From Candidatus Pantoea floridensis (GTDB lineage: Bacteria > Pseudomonadota > Gammaproteobacteria > Enterobacterales > Enterobacteriaceae): a stretch of 64,000 nt of DNA. The translations under genes and the position numbers were made by a program. The notes beneath the pieces are model-generated. The model made no database searches. It was not told the origin of the DNA and saw only the letters and a list, made by a program, of their open reading frames with translations. The stretch is taken from NCBI RefSeq assembly GCF_900215435.1, contig NZ_OCMY01000001.1:3596001-3660000 (forward strand), read 5' to 3'. Below are positions 18,647 through 27,440 of the stretch, piece by piece; within the stretch, counting starts at the first letter, position 1; each line of letters opens with the position of its first letter.

Positions 18647-19510
18647 TTGACCGATTTCGAACACTACTACCAACGCATCCGCCGCCAGCAAAAGCGCGAC
18701 TCGCTGCTGTGGTCGCTGCTGTTGCTGGCGCTCTATCTGGCCGCGGGCAAGATGGCGGAATTCAATCTGCTCACCGTCTGGCAATCGTTGCCACACTTCT
18801 TTGATTACATCGGCGCAACCCTGCCGGTGCTGCACCTGCCGTTGCTGTTTGCCGATGGCAAAACCGAAGGTTCGCTGGCCTATTGGGGCTACCGTCTGCA
18901 CTTCCAGCTGCCGCTGATCTGGGAAACCTTACAGCTGGCGCTGTCGTCCACCATCGTGGCGGTAGGCATTGCCGCCGTGCTGGCGTTTTTCGCCGCCGAT
19001 AATACGCAAACGCCGCGCAGCCTGCGCATCGCGATCCGCGCCTTTGTCGCCTTCCTGCGCACCATGCCGGAGCTGGCGTGGGCGGTGATGTTTGTTATGG
19101 CATTCGGCATTGGCGCCATTCCCGGCTTCCTCGCGCTGGCGCTGCACACCGTCGGCAGTTTGACCAAACTGTTCTACGAAGCGATTGAGAGCGCCTCGGA
19201 TAAACCGGTGCGCGGCCTCGCTGCCTGCGGGGCCAGCAAACTGCAGCGCATGCGCTTCGCCTTCTGGCCGCAGGTTAAACCGACGTTCCTCTCCTACAGC
19301 TTTATGCGTCTGGAAGTTAACTTCCGCTCCTCGACCATTCTTGGCCTGGTTGGCGCGGGCGGGATCGGCCAGGAGCTGATGACCAATATAAAACTCGATC
19401 GTTACGATCAGGTCAGCATCACGCTGCTGCTGATTATTGTGGTGGTTTCGCTGCTGGATACCTTGTCTGGCTGGCTGCGTCGCCGCGTGGTGGAAGGAGA
19501 GATGCAATGA
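18647..19510 (+). CDS. phnE: PhnE1, phosphonate ABC transporter permease
   Basis: First of two PhnE-type membrane subunits. From the TTG at 18647 (AGGA 9 nt upstream) the protein is 287 residues; the frame stays open upstream through the REP pair to a GTG at 18575, but those codons are repeat sequence. One membrane helix near residue 20, then the permease domain with FRTMPELAWAVMFVMAFGIG and the coupling segment SYSFMRLEVNFRSSTILGLVGAGG. Overlaps phnE2 by ATGA. Confidence 0.9.
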   Translation: MTDFEHYYQRIRRQQKRDSLLWSLLLLALYLAAGKMAEFNLLTVWQSLPHFFDYIGATLPVLHLPLLFADGKTEGSLAYWGYRLHFQLPLIWETLQLALSSTIVAVGIAAVLAFFAADNTQTPRSLRIAIRAFVAFLRTMPELAWAVMFVMAFGIGAIPGFLALALHTVGSLTKLFYEAIESASDKPVRGLAACGASKLQRMRFAFWPQVKPTFLSYSFMRLEVNFRSSTILGLVGAGGIGQELMTNIKLDRYDQVSITLLLIIVVVSLLDTLSGWLRRRVVEGEMQ

Positions 19511-20391
19511 TTACGCTGGCACCGGATGTCGCCAAAATCAAACAGGAGCATGCCGCCCTGTTTGCCGCTCAGCAGCGCTATTTGCGTCGCGTGGCACTGG
19601 TGGCGCTGGCTATCGTGCTTTACTACCTGTTCTTTTTTGCATTTTTTGGCATTGAATGGAGCCGCTTTCTCATCGGCTGCCAGCAGCTTAGCCGCTACTT
19701 CCTGCGCATGTTTGTCTGGCAGGATTTCCTCAACTGGCCGTTTGGCTACTACTTCACCCAGGTGGGGATTACGCTGGCGATTGTGTTTTCCGGTACGCTA
19801 ACCGCCTCACTGATTGCGCTGCCGGTTTCGTTCCTCGCGGCGCGTAACGTGATGCACGATCCCGTGACGCGGCCGATTTCACTGGCGGTGCGTCGCGTGC
19901 TTGATGTATTGCGGGGCATCGACATGGCGATCTGGGGGCTGATCTTCGTGCGCGCCGTGGGCATGGGGCCGCTGGCGGGCGTGTTGGCGATTGTGGTTCA
20001 GGACGTTGGCCTGCTCGGCAAACTGTATGCCGAAGGGCACGAAGCGGTGGAGCGTTCACCGAGCCGCGGCCTTAGCGCGGTGGGCGCTAACAGCCTGCAA
20101 AAACATCGCTACGGCATCTTCACCCAGTCGTTCCCGACCTTTCTCGCGCTCAGCCTGTATCAGATTGAGTCCAACACGCGGTCGGCGGCGGTGCTCGGTT
20201 TCGTCGGCGCCGGCGGTGTGGGGCTGGTTTATGCCGAGAACATGCGTCTATGGAACTGGGATGTCGTGATGTTCCTGACCATTATCCTGGTGGCGGTGGT
20301 GATGATCATGGACGTGGTGTCCAGCAAGCTGCGCAAACGCTATATCACCGGGAAAGGGGTGCCGCTGTGGCAGCCTGCCGCGCGCGATTAA
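19507..20391 (+). CDS. phnE: PhnE2, phosphonate ABC transporter permease
   Basis: Second PhnE paralogue, 294 residues, so the importer probably uses a PhnE1-PhnE2 heterodimer. The permease motif is QIESNTRSAAVLGFVGAGGVG, and DVLRGIDMAIWGLIFVRAVGMGP matches the equivalent part of PhnE1. Its last 47 nt overlap the convergent 3' end of the hybrid kinase gene, so the two genes share terminal coding sequence on opposite strands. Confidence 0.93.
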   Translation: MITLAPDVAKIKQEHAALFAAQQRYLRRVALVALAIVLYYLFFFAFFGIEWSRFLIGCQQLSRYFLRMFVWQDFLNWPFGYYFTQVGITLAIVFSGTLTASLIALPVSFLAARNVMHDPVTRPISLAVRRVLDVLRGIDMAIWGLIFVRAVGMGPLAGVLAIVVQDVGLLGKLYAEGHEAVERSPSRGLSAVGANSLQKHRYGIFTQSFPTFLALSLYQIESNTRSAAVLGFVGAGGVGLVYAENMRLWNWDVVMFLTIILVAVVMIMDVVSSKLRKRYITGKGVPLWQPAARD

Positions 20392-22942
20392 GCCGTGCAC
20401 TGCGTTGCCAGGCGCGCTCCAGCACCTGCACCAGCTGCGCCTGCTGCCAGGGTTTCGCCAGCCGCTCACACAGCGGCAGCGTGACCTGCGTCTGACGCAG
20501 ATCCTGACCGCTGATTAAGATTGTCGCCAGATGCGGCCACTGCGCCTGCGCCTGGCGAATCACGTCCGCACCGTTAAGCCCGCCCGGCAGCATCAAATCA
20601 CTGATCAGCAGCTCAACATCTGGCGTCTGGCGCAGCAGTGCCAGCGCGCTTTCGCCGTCACCGCACTCCAGCGTCAGGTAACCGAGCTGATGCAGATGTT
20701 CACACAGCGTTTGCCGCACCGTGGGTTCATCATCCAGCACCAATACCAGCCGATCGCTGCTGATTTCCGGGGTAAAGGCCGACGGCAGCGCCACCGGCTG
20801 CGCGGTATCTGGTGCGCGTGGCAGCAGCAGGCGCACGGTGGTGCCTTGCCCCGGCGCGGTTTCCAGTTCTACCTGCCCGCCGGACTGACGCACAAAGCCA
20901 TACACCATCGATAACCCCAAACCGCTGCCGCTGCCGATCGCTTTGGTGGTAAAGAATGGCTCAAACACCTGTTCACGCACCTCCGTCGACATGCCACAAC
21001 CGTGATCGATAACCTCAATCGTGACGCGATCGCGTTTGCCGTCCGCTTCCTGCTTGCGCTGGTTCCAGATGCGCAGACGGATTTCTCCGCTTTGTTGCTC
21101 CATGGCATCGCGCGCATTCACCACCAGATTCATCAACGCATTTTCCAGCTGGCCGGCATCGATCCACGCCGGCCAGCCGGGACGCTGTGCATCCACCACC
21201 AGCTGCTGTCCCGGTAACAGCGCGTGCTGCAACAGCGAGTGCAGATTGTCTACCAGCTCCACCACCGATACCGCACGCGGGTAGAGCGCCTGTTTGCGCG
21301 AGAAGGCCAGCAGGCGCTGCGTTAATTGTGCGGCACGGTCGGCCGCCTGACGGGCACGATCGATGCGGTTGGCGAGTGTGCCGGGCGGCAGCTGATCGAC
21401 GGTGAGCGCCAGGCTGCCAATGATCACCGCCAGCAGATTATTGAAATCATGCGCCAGTCCGCCGGTTAGCTGTCCAACCGCTTTCATCTTCTGGCTGTGC
21501 AGCAGCGCTTCTTCCAGCGCTTTGCGCGTGGTGCGCTCCAGCACGGTGTTCACCATGCCACGACGCGGCACCGGGCTGAAACGCAGCTCCAGCGTGCGGC
21601 CATCATCCAGCCGCACTTCCTGGGCATCCGCTAGCCCGTTGAGCTGGATATTGACGCGGGTTAGCAGCTGCTGATAGTGCAGGCCGCGATGCAGTTCGCG
21701 CGGCGCGATACCCAGCAGCTCGGCATATTGCGCATTCCACACCACCAGCTGGCCGCTGTTGTCAAACAGCGCAAAGCCGTCGCGCATCGCCAGAAAGGTG
21801 GATTCCAGCTGGTTGCTTTTCTCTTTCAGCAGGCGCGAGGTGTGCGCCAGCGAGGCGGTATTACGCGCAAACACGTTAAAGGCGCGCGCCAGATCGCCAA
21901 GCTCATCGCGCCGCGCCAGACCGGGTACGTTGACGCTCTTTTCACCCTGTGCCAGCCGCGTCATGGCGTGGGCGATCGCCGTCAGGCTGGAGCCGAGATT
22001 GCGGTAAATGTAGTAACCCGCGTAACCGGTGATCAGCAGCGCCAGCAGCATAAACAGGCCAATAAAGCCGATGATGGAATCCAGCTCCTCGTGAGTCACT
22101 GCGCTGCGCGCATCGCTCTGCTGCGCCACCAGCTGCACGTAATGGGTGATGTCTTCATTGAGCATCGCCACCAGCGCTTTAATGCGGTAGGTGGCGTAGG
22201 CGATAGCGATATCACTCTGCTCAAGCTGCTGCGCCACGGGTAGCAAACTGCTGCTGGTCGCGATCAGCCGTTGTGCCTGGGTATTTAACACGCCGCTCAG
22301 TGCTAACGCGTGCCACTGGCGCAGCACCGTTTGCAGCTGCTGCACCGCCGCTTGTGGCCCCGTGGATTGAATCGCCACGCTTAACAGGCTGTGGGTTTGC
22401 TGACGCAGCGCGTCAGAAGGGGAATTGGCGTGAGTCAGGAGATCAATACGATTAAGCAGCAGCTGCGCTTGCCACAGGCCGCTTAGCATCACGTTGCGCT
22501 GCAAGTGGCGTTGATGACCTTCACGCAGCAGTTGATTAATGCTCAGTTCCAGCATCTGGCTGCGTTCACGAATCCGCGTGAGCAGCTGCGGTTGCTGAGC
22601 GGCCAGCGGCGCGTGGGCTAGCAGCGTCAGCGACTGCTGCAACGCCCGTTGGGTTTGCTGCAATCGAGCCGACTCGCTCTGATACTCCAGCGCGCCGACC
22701 ACCTGCGACAGGCGCACTGAGGCAATCGCCACATTGGCGGTATCGCGCGCCAGCGCCAGGCTGCCATTCATATCGGCCAGAGTTTGTGCCTGTGCCTGTT
22801 CCTGAATGTGACCGGCGTGGCGAAATCCAAAAATCGCCACCAGGCCGACTGCCAGCGTGACCGACATCACCAGCAGGTTAAACAGCAGCAGGCGACTACG
22901 TGCGCCAGCGTGCCAGTGCAGACCGTGACTCATTTTCGCCAC
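20345..22942 (-). CDS. Hybrid sensor histidine kinase (TorS-like layout, no HPt)
   Basis: Membrane sensor kinase of 865 residues: helix 1 (18-40), a helical periplasmic domain of about 250 residues, helix 2 (290-312), HAMP (about 313-365), PAS (about 380-475), HisKA with His498 in GGLAHDFNNLL, HATPase (NLVVNARDAM, DHGCGM, GSGLGLS) and a C-terminal receiver with Asp782 (LISDLMLPGG) and Lys830. TorS-type kinases normally end in an HPt domain; this one stops after the receiver. It is divergent from the sugar transporter operon, whose far end carries the probable partner regulator (29291-30037). The periplasmic size and TorS-like layout suggest it could read ligand through a binding protein (inference). 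Confidence 0.88.
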   Translation of the reverse strand: MAKMSHGLHWHAGARSRLLLFNLLVMSVTLAVGLVAIFGFRHAGHIQEQAQAQTLADMNGSLALARDTANVAIASVRLSQVVGALEYQSESARLQQTQRALQQSLTLLAHAPLAAQQPQLLTRIRERSQMLELSINQLLREGHQRHLQRNVMLSGLWQAQLLLNRIDLLTHANSPSDALRQQTHSLLSVAIQSTGPQAAVQQLQTVLRQWHALALSGVLNTQAQRLIATSSSLLPVAQQLEQSDIAIAYATYRIKALVAMLNEDITHYVQLVAQQSDARSAVTHEELDSIIGFIGLFMLLALLITGYAGYYIYRNLGSSLTAIAHAMTRLAQGEKSVNVPGLARRDELGDLARAFNVFARNTASLAHTSRLLKEKSNQLESTFLAMRDGFALFDNSGQLVVWNAQYAELLGIAPRELHRGLHYQQLLTRVNIQLNGLADAQEVRLDDGRTLELRFSPVPRRGMVNTVLERTTRKALEEALLHSQKMKAVGQLTGGLAHDFNNLLAVIIGSLALTVDQLPPGTLANRIDRARQAADRAAQLTQRLLAFSRKQALYPRAVSVVELVDNLHSLLQHALLPGQQLVVDAQRPGWPAWIDAGQLENALMNLVVNARDAMEQQSGEIRLRIWNQRKQEADGKRDRVTIEVIDHGCGMSTEVREQVFEPFFTTKAIGSGSGLGLSMVYGFVRQSGGQVELETAPGQGTTVRLLLPRAPDTAQPVALPSAFTPEISSDRLVLVLDDEPTVRQTLCEHLHQLGYLTLECGDGESALALLRQTPDVELLISDLMLPGGLNGADVIRQAQAQWPHLATILISGQDLRQTQVTLPLCERLAKPWQQAQLVQVLERAWQRSARLNRARQAATAAPLSR

Positions 22943-22988
22943 CTCTTACCGCTCAACTCCCGGCGAGTATAGAAGCGCGAGCGGGGCG

Positions 22989-23008
22989 AAATATGACAAA
23001 TATGAACG
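22989..23008 (-). promoter_or_regulatory. Candidate TorR-like boxes between kinase and sugar operon
   Basis: Tandem 9-mers AAATATGAC (22989-22997) and AAATATGAA (22998-23006). Read on the minus strand this is CGTTCATAT directly followed by TTGTCATAT, close to the TorR decamer CTGTTCATAT. It lies in the 135-bp divergent region between the hybrid kinase and the ABC ATPase, where a regulator of both would bind. Confidence 0.5.
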
Positions 23009-23077
23009 GTCGCTGACATTTTCCATTTATCTGGGCAGGCTTTACTCGCTGCAACCTTTGCCAGCAGGAGCCTCTCA

Positions 23078-24583
23078 ATGGACGGCACACCGATACTCTC
23101 GATGCGTGGTATCACCCGGCGCTTTGGCAGTTTCTATGCGCTAAAGGGCGTGGATCTCACGGTCTGGCCCGGTGAAGTGCATGCGCTGATGGGTGAAAAT
23201 GGCGCAGGCAAAAGTACTTTGATGAAAATTCTGGCCGGTGCTTATACCGCCAGCAGTGGGGAAATTCTTATCGACGGCCAGCCTTATGCGATTAAAGGCC
23301 CTAAAGAGGCGCTGGCGGCGGGCATTACGCTGATTTATCAGGAGATCAACCTGGCACCCAATCTCACGGTGGCGGAGAACATCTTCCTCGGCAGCGAAAT
23401 CACGCGCGGCGGGCTGGTGAAACGTCGCCAGATGGCAGAAGAGGCGCAGCGGGTGATCGATCGGTTGGGCGCACAGTTCAACGCCACCGATCTGGTGAGC
23501 CGTCTCAGCATTGCCGAGCAGCAGCAGGTGGAAATCGCCCGCGCGCTGCACCGTAACAGCCGCATCCTGGTGATGGATGAACCTACCGCGGCGCTCTCCA
23601 ATCGCGAAACCGAACAGCTGTTTGCGCTGATTAAACGTCTGCGCAGCGAAGGCATGGCCATCATCTATATCAGCCACCGCATGGCGGAAGTGTATGAGCT
23701 TTCAGACCGGGTGAGCGTCCTGCGCGACGGCGAATATGTGGGCAGCCTGACGCGCGAACAGCTCAACGCCAGCGAGCTGGTGCGCATGATGGTGGGCCGT
23801 CCGCTCAGCGACCTGTTCAACAAAGACCGCACTATTCCGCCTGGCGACATCCGCCTGGCCGTCAATCACCTGAGCGACAAACACAAAGTGCATCCCAGCA
23901 GTCTGGTGGTGCGCGCCGGCGAGATCGTCGGCCTGGCGGGATTGGTCGGTGCCGGGCGCAGCGAGCTGGCGCAGCTGATTTTTGGTGTGCGTAAACCCAG
24001 CAGCGGCGAGATCTGGATCGATGGCGAAAAGGTGCAGATTCACTCCCCGCGCGATGCGATTGCGCGCGGCATCGGTTTTCTCACCGAGAACCGTAAAGAG
24101 CAGGGCCTGTTTCTCGAGCTGGCGGCGCAAGACAACATTGTGATGGCGACGCTGGAGCGCGATGCCAGCTACGGCCTGCTGAACCGGCGCAAAGGGCAGA
24201 AGATCGCCAGCGAAGCAATCGATTCGCTCAACATTCGCGTGCCGCACGCTCAGGTGCGTGCCGGTGGTTTATCCGGCGGCAATCAACAGAAGCTGCTGAT
24301 TTCACGCTGGGTGGCGATTGCGCCCCGCATCCTGATTCTTGACGAGCCGACGCGTGGCGTGGATGTCGGCGCTAAGAGCGAAATCTACCGCATGATGCAG
24401 CAGATGGCGCAGCAGGGCGTGGCGATATTAATGATCTCCAGCGAGCTGCCGGAAGTGGTGGGCATGAGCGATCGGGTGTATGTGATGCGCGAAGGTTCTA
24501 TCGCCGGTGAGCTGAGTGGGGCAGAGATTAGCCAGGAAAACATTATGACACTGGCCACCGGCGCACAGCCGGTTCAGGCCTGA
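23078..24583 (+). CDS. Sugar ABC transporter ATP-binding protein (RbsA/FrcA type)
   Basis: Double-domain ATPase of the carbohydrate uptake family 2 (ribose/fructose/xylose type), 501 residues. The first domain has Walker [10 protein letters not shown] (39-47), [14 protein letters not shown] and MDEPTAALS; the second has the degenerate P-loop [11 protein letters not shown] normal for this family, the signature [10 protein letters not shown] and [12 protein letters not shown]. First gene of a seemingly complete operon: ATPase, permease, binding protein, isomerase, aldolase, kinase. GCAGGAG precedes the ATG. Confidence 0.93.
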   Translation: MDGTPILSMRGITRRFGSFYALKGVDLTVWPGEVHALMGENGAGKSTLMKILAGAYTASSGEILIDGQPYAIKGPKEALAAGITLIYQEINLAPNLTVAENIFLGSEITRGGLVKRRQMAEEAQRVIDRLGAQFNATDLVSRLSIAEQQQVEIARALHRNSRILVMDEPTAALSNRETEQLFALIKRLRSEGMAIIYISHRMAEVYELSDRVSVLRDGEYVGSLTREQLNASELVRMMVGRPLSDLFNKDRTIPPGDIRLAVNHLSDKHKVHPSSLVVRAGEIVGLAGLVGAGRSELAQLIFGVRKPSSGEIWIDGEKVQIHSPRDAIARGIGFLTENRKEQGLFLELAAQDNIVMATLERDASYGLLNRRKGQKIASEAIDSLNIRVPHAQVRAGGLSGGNQQKLLISRWVAIAPRILILDEPTRGVDVGAKSEIYRMMQQMAQQGVAILMISSELPEVVGMSDRVYVMREGSIAGELSGAEISQENIMTLATGAQPVQA

Positions 24584-24593
24584 GGAGACCGCA

Positions 24594-25577
24594 ATGACCA
24601 GTGAAACCGCACGCGTAAAAAGCCCGACGCTCAAGCGCGCGTTAATGAGCGACCTGCTGCAAACCGTCGGCATCCTGCCGATTCTCATCCTGATCGTGGC
24701 GGTGTTTGGCTTTGTCACGCCGAACTTCTTCACCGAGGGCAATCTGCTCAACATCACACGTCAGGCTTCGATCAATATCGTGCTGGCGGCGGGCATGACT
24801 TTTGTGATCCTCACCGGCGGCATTGATTTGTCGGTGGGATCGATGCTCGGCACCACGGCAGTGGTGGCGATGGTGGTGTCGCTCGATCCGGCATTTGCGT
24901 CGCTCACTATTCCGGCGGCCTTGGGTGCCGGGCTGATTATGGGGTTGTTCAACGGCGTTCTGGTGGCGTGGGCAGGGCTACCGCCCTTTATTGTTACGCT
25001 GGGTACCTATACCGCGATGCGCGGCGCGGCCTATCTGCTGGCCAACGGCACCACGGTGATTAACTCCGACATCAATTTTGAGTGGATAGGCAACGGCTAT
25101 CTCGGGCCGGTGCCGTGGCTGATCGTTATCGCCTTTGCGGTGATTGCGCTGTGCTGGTTCATTCTGCGTCGCACCACGTTGGGCGTACACATCTACGCGG
25201 TGGGCGGCAACGTGCAGGCGGCGCGCCTCACCGGTATCAAAGTTAGCGTGGTGCTGCTGTTTGTCTACGCCATGAGCGGCTTGCTGTCCGGACTCGGTGG
25301 GCTGATGAGCGCCTCGCGCTTGTATAGCGCCAACGGCAACCTCGGCGTCGGTTATGAGCTGGATGCGATTGCAGCGGTGATCCTTGGCGGCACCAGTTTT
25401 GTCGGCGGTATCGGCACCATCACCGGTACGCTGATTGGTGCGCTCATCATTGCCACGTTGAATAACGGTATGACGCTGATGGGCGTCTCCTATTTCTGGC
25501 AGTTAGTGATAAAGGGCGCGGTGATCATTATCGCGGTGCTGATCGATAAGTATCGGACACGGCATCACGTGGGTTGA
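24594..25577 (+). CDS. Sugar ABC transporter permease (RbsC/FrcC type)
   Basis: Integral membrane permease of 327 residues with about 8-10 hydrophobic helices. The family segments are NIVLAAGMTFVILTGGIDLSVGS near residue 60 and LGGTSFVGGIGTITGTLIGA near residue 230. Starts 10 nt after the ATPase gene with GGAG. The RbsC-like sequence predicts pentose or hexose transport; the exact sugar is not readable. Confidence 0.93.
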   Translation: MTSETARVKSPTLKRALMSDLLQTVGILPILILIVAVFGFVTPNFFTEGNLLNITRQASINIVLAAGMTFVILTGGIDLSVGSMLGTTAVVAMVVSLDPAFASLTIPAALGAGLIMGLFNGVLVAWAGLPPFIVTLGTYTAMRGAAYLLANGTTVINSDINFEWIGNGYLGPVPWLIVIAFAVIALCWFILRRTTLGVHIYAVGGNVQAARLTGIKVSVVLLFVYAMSGLLSGLGGLMSASRLYSANGNLGVGYELDAIAAVILGGTSFVGGIGTITGTLIGALIIATLNNGMTLMGVSYFWQLVIKGAVIIIAVLIDKYRTRHHVG

Positions 25578-25592
25578 GATTGTGCGTGCTGG

Positions 25593-25629
25593 CCCTCACC
25601 CCAGCCCTCTCCCGCAGGCGGGAGAGGGG
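25593..25629. repeat. GC-rich palindromic repeat, left copy
   Basis: CCCTCACCCCAGCCC followed by the palindrome CCCTCTCCCGC/GCGGGAGAGGG. Inverted partner of 25677-25712; the two arms face each other across 47 bp in the permease/binding-protein gap. Same family as 5319-5348. Confidence 0.85.
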
Positions 25630-25676
25630 GCCGCCCGAGCAAGCTGAAATTTCAAAGTCCGCTCCACCTAATCATT

Positions 25677-25712
25677 CCCTCTCCCGCTGGCGGGAGAGGG
25701 CTAGGGTGAGGG
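25677..25712. repeat. GC-rich palindromic repeat, right (inverted) copy
   Basis: CCTCTCCCGC/GCGGGAGAGGG palindrome followed by CTAGGGTGAGGG, the reverse complement of the left copy. It ends 33 bp before the binding-protein ATG. An inverted pair here could form a large hairpin in the operon transcript and separate expression of binding protein from permease. Confidence 0.85.
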
Positions 25713-25745
25713 TAAAAAACCAAAAAAAGCAGGAGAACATCGACT

Positions 25746-26684
25746 ATGCGTTTTAATCCGATTGTAACCGGGCTGCTGGCGGCGACGCTGTTCAGTGCTG
25801 GCGTGGCTCAGGCAAAAGAACTGAAATCTATCGGCGTGACGGTGGGCGATCTTGCCAACCCGTTCTTCGTGCAGATCACCAAAGGCGCAGAGCTCAAGGC
25901 GCGGGAGCTGGCGGGCGACAAGGTCAATGTGACGCTGGTGTCCAGCGGCTACGATCTTGGCCAGCAGGTGGGCCAGATTGATAACTTTATCGCCGCCAAA
26001 GTGGACATGATCATCCTTAACGCCGCCGATTCCAAAGGCATTGCGCCGGCGGTGAAACGTGCGCGTGACGCCGGCATTGTGGTGGTGGCGGTCGACGTGG
26101 CGGCTGACGGCGCCAACGCAACCATTACCTCCGATAACACCGCCGCCGGGGCGATGGCGTGTAAATACATCTCCGATCGCCTGAAAGCCAAAGGCAACGT
26201 GGTGATCATCAACGGGCCGCCGGTCTCTGCGGTGCAGAACCGTGTCGAAGGCTGCATGAACGAGCTGAAGACTCATCCTGATATCAAACTGCTCTCTTAT
26301 AACCAGAACGCTAAAGGCAGCCGTGAAGGTGGCCTGGAAGTGATGACCGGCCTGCTATCTGCTAATCCGAAGATTGATGCGGTATTCGCCATTAACGATC
26401 CCACGGCGATTGGGGCTGATTTAGCCGCGAAACAGGCGCAGCGTAACGAGTTCTTTATTGTTGGCGTCGATGGATCGCCAGACGGTGAAGAAGCGCTGAA
26501 ACGCAAAGGCTCACTGTTCGTCGCAACGCCGGCTCAAGACCCGCAGGTGATGGCAGCGAAAGCGGTCGAGATCGGTTACGACATTCTGCAGGGTAAACCA
26601 GCGCCGGATAAGCCGGTGTTGATCCCAGTGACGATGATCGATCGTAATAGCGTAAGCAGCTACAAGGGCTGGACGGTGAAATAA
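25746..26684 (+). CDS. Periplasmic sugar-binding protein (RbsB/FrcB type)
   Basis: 312-residue type 1 periplasmic binding protein. Signal peptide FNPIVTGLLAATLFSAGVAQA, then mature KELKSIGVTVGDLANPFFVQ, with family blocks LNAADSKGIAPAVKRARDAGI and INDPTAIGAD. AGGAG precedes the ATG. It feeds the RbsAC-like transporter upstream. Because the neighbouring kinase has a TorS-like periplasmic domain, this protein might also report ligand to it, as TorT-like proteins do for TorS (inference). Confidence 0.93.
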   Translation: MRFNPIVTGLLAATLFSAGVAQAKELKSIGVTVGDLANPFFVQITKGAELKARELAGDKVNVTLVSSGYDLGQQVGQIDNFIAAKVDMIILNAADSKGIAPAVKRARDAGIVVVAVDVAADGANATITSDNTAAGAMACKYISDRLKAKGNVVIINGPPVSAVQNRVEGCMNELKTHPDIKLLSYNQNAKGSREGGLEVMTGLLSANPKIDAVFAINDPTAIGADLAAKQAQRNEFFIVGVDGSPDGEEALKRKGSLFVATPAQDPQVMAAKAVEIGYDILQGKPAPDKPVLIPVTMIDRNSVSSYKGWTVK

Positions 26685-26695
26685 TCCCGAGAGAT

Positions 26696-26719
26696 GTAGG
26701 GTCGCCATTCATGGCGACC
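26696..26719. repeat. Single REP palindrome
   Basis: GTAGGG tail followed by TCGCCATTCATGGCGA and CC, between the binding-protein gene and the isomerase gene, 11 bp after the stop. Confidence 0.88.
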
Positions 26720-26745
26720 TGAACCCCGAAACGCGAGGAGCTTTC

Positions 26746-27429
26746 ATGCAACGCTCTGAAGTGAATGCGATTTTACAACGTACCCGCGAATTTTTTATAC
26801 GTCAGGATGTGCATCTGCCGCCGTGGGCCGATTTCGGCCTCGCGCAGTGGCGCGCGCTGGATAAACAGGCCGCCGATGAACTGCTGGCGCTGCACCTCGG
26901 CTGGGATGTCACCAGCTTCGGTGCCGACGATTTTACGCAAACCGGTTTAACCCTGTTCACCCTGCGCAACGGCTCACGCGGCGGCCGGCCGTGGGGCAAG
27001 CCCTATGCCGAGAAGATCATGCATGTGCGCGAAGGGCAGATCACGCCCATGCATTACCACCCGCAAAAGATGGAAGACATCATCAATCGCGGCGGCGGCA
27101 ATCTGATCGTCACGCTGCATAACCGGGCGGGCAATCAGCTGGCCGATACGGCGGTGAATGTCACGCTGGATGGCATCCGCCAAACCCATGCCGCCGGTTC
27201 GCAGTTACGCTTATCGCCCGGCGAAAGCGTCACCTTGCTGCCGGGCATCTGGCACAGCTTCTGGGGCGAAGAGGGTTACGGCGACGTGCTGGTGGGTGAA
27301 GTCTCAATGCCCAACGACGACGAACATGACAATGTTTTTCTCACGCCGCTGGCGCGCTTTAATCCGCTTGATGAAGATGAAGAACCGCGCTGGCTGTTGT
27401 GTAACGACTATCACCGCTGGCTGGCATAA
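26746..27429 (+). CDS. D-lyxose/D-mannose ketol-isomerase (cupin type)
   Basis: 227-residue cupin isomerase of the D-lyxose isomerase family, which interconverts D-lyxose with D-xylulose and often D-mannose with D-fructose; characterised relatives come from E. coli O157:H7 and Bacillus subtilis (YdaE). Metal-binding cupin residues are in MHYHPQKMEDIINRGGG (H-x-H and E) and in LLPGIWHSFW (later His). The length equals that of the O157 enzyme. Between the transporter and the aldolase and kinase, it is the probable entry enzyme of the pathway. Which sugar is the natural one is not decided by sequence. Confidence 0.88.
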   Translation: MQRSEVNAILQRTREFFIRQDVHLPPWADFGLAQWRALDKQAADELLALHLGWDVTSFGADDFTQTGLTLFTLRNGSRGGRPWGKPYAEKIMHVREGQITPMHYHPQKMEDIINRGGGNLIVTLHNRAGNQLADTAVNVTLDGIRQTHAAGSQLRLSPGESVTLLPGIWHSFWGEEGYGDVLVGEVSMPNDDEHDNVFLTPLARFNPLDEDEEPRWLLCNDYHRWLA

Positions 27430-27440
27430 AGGAGCCCATC

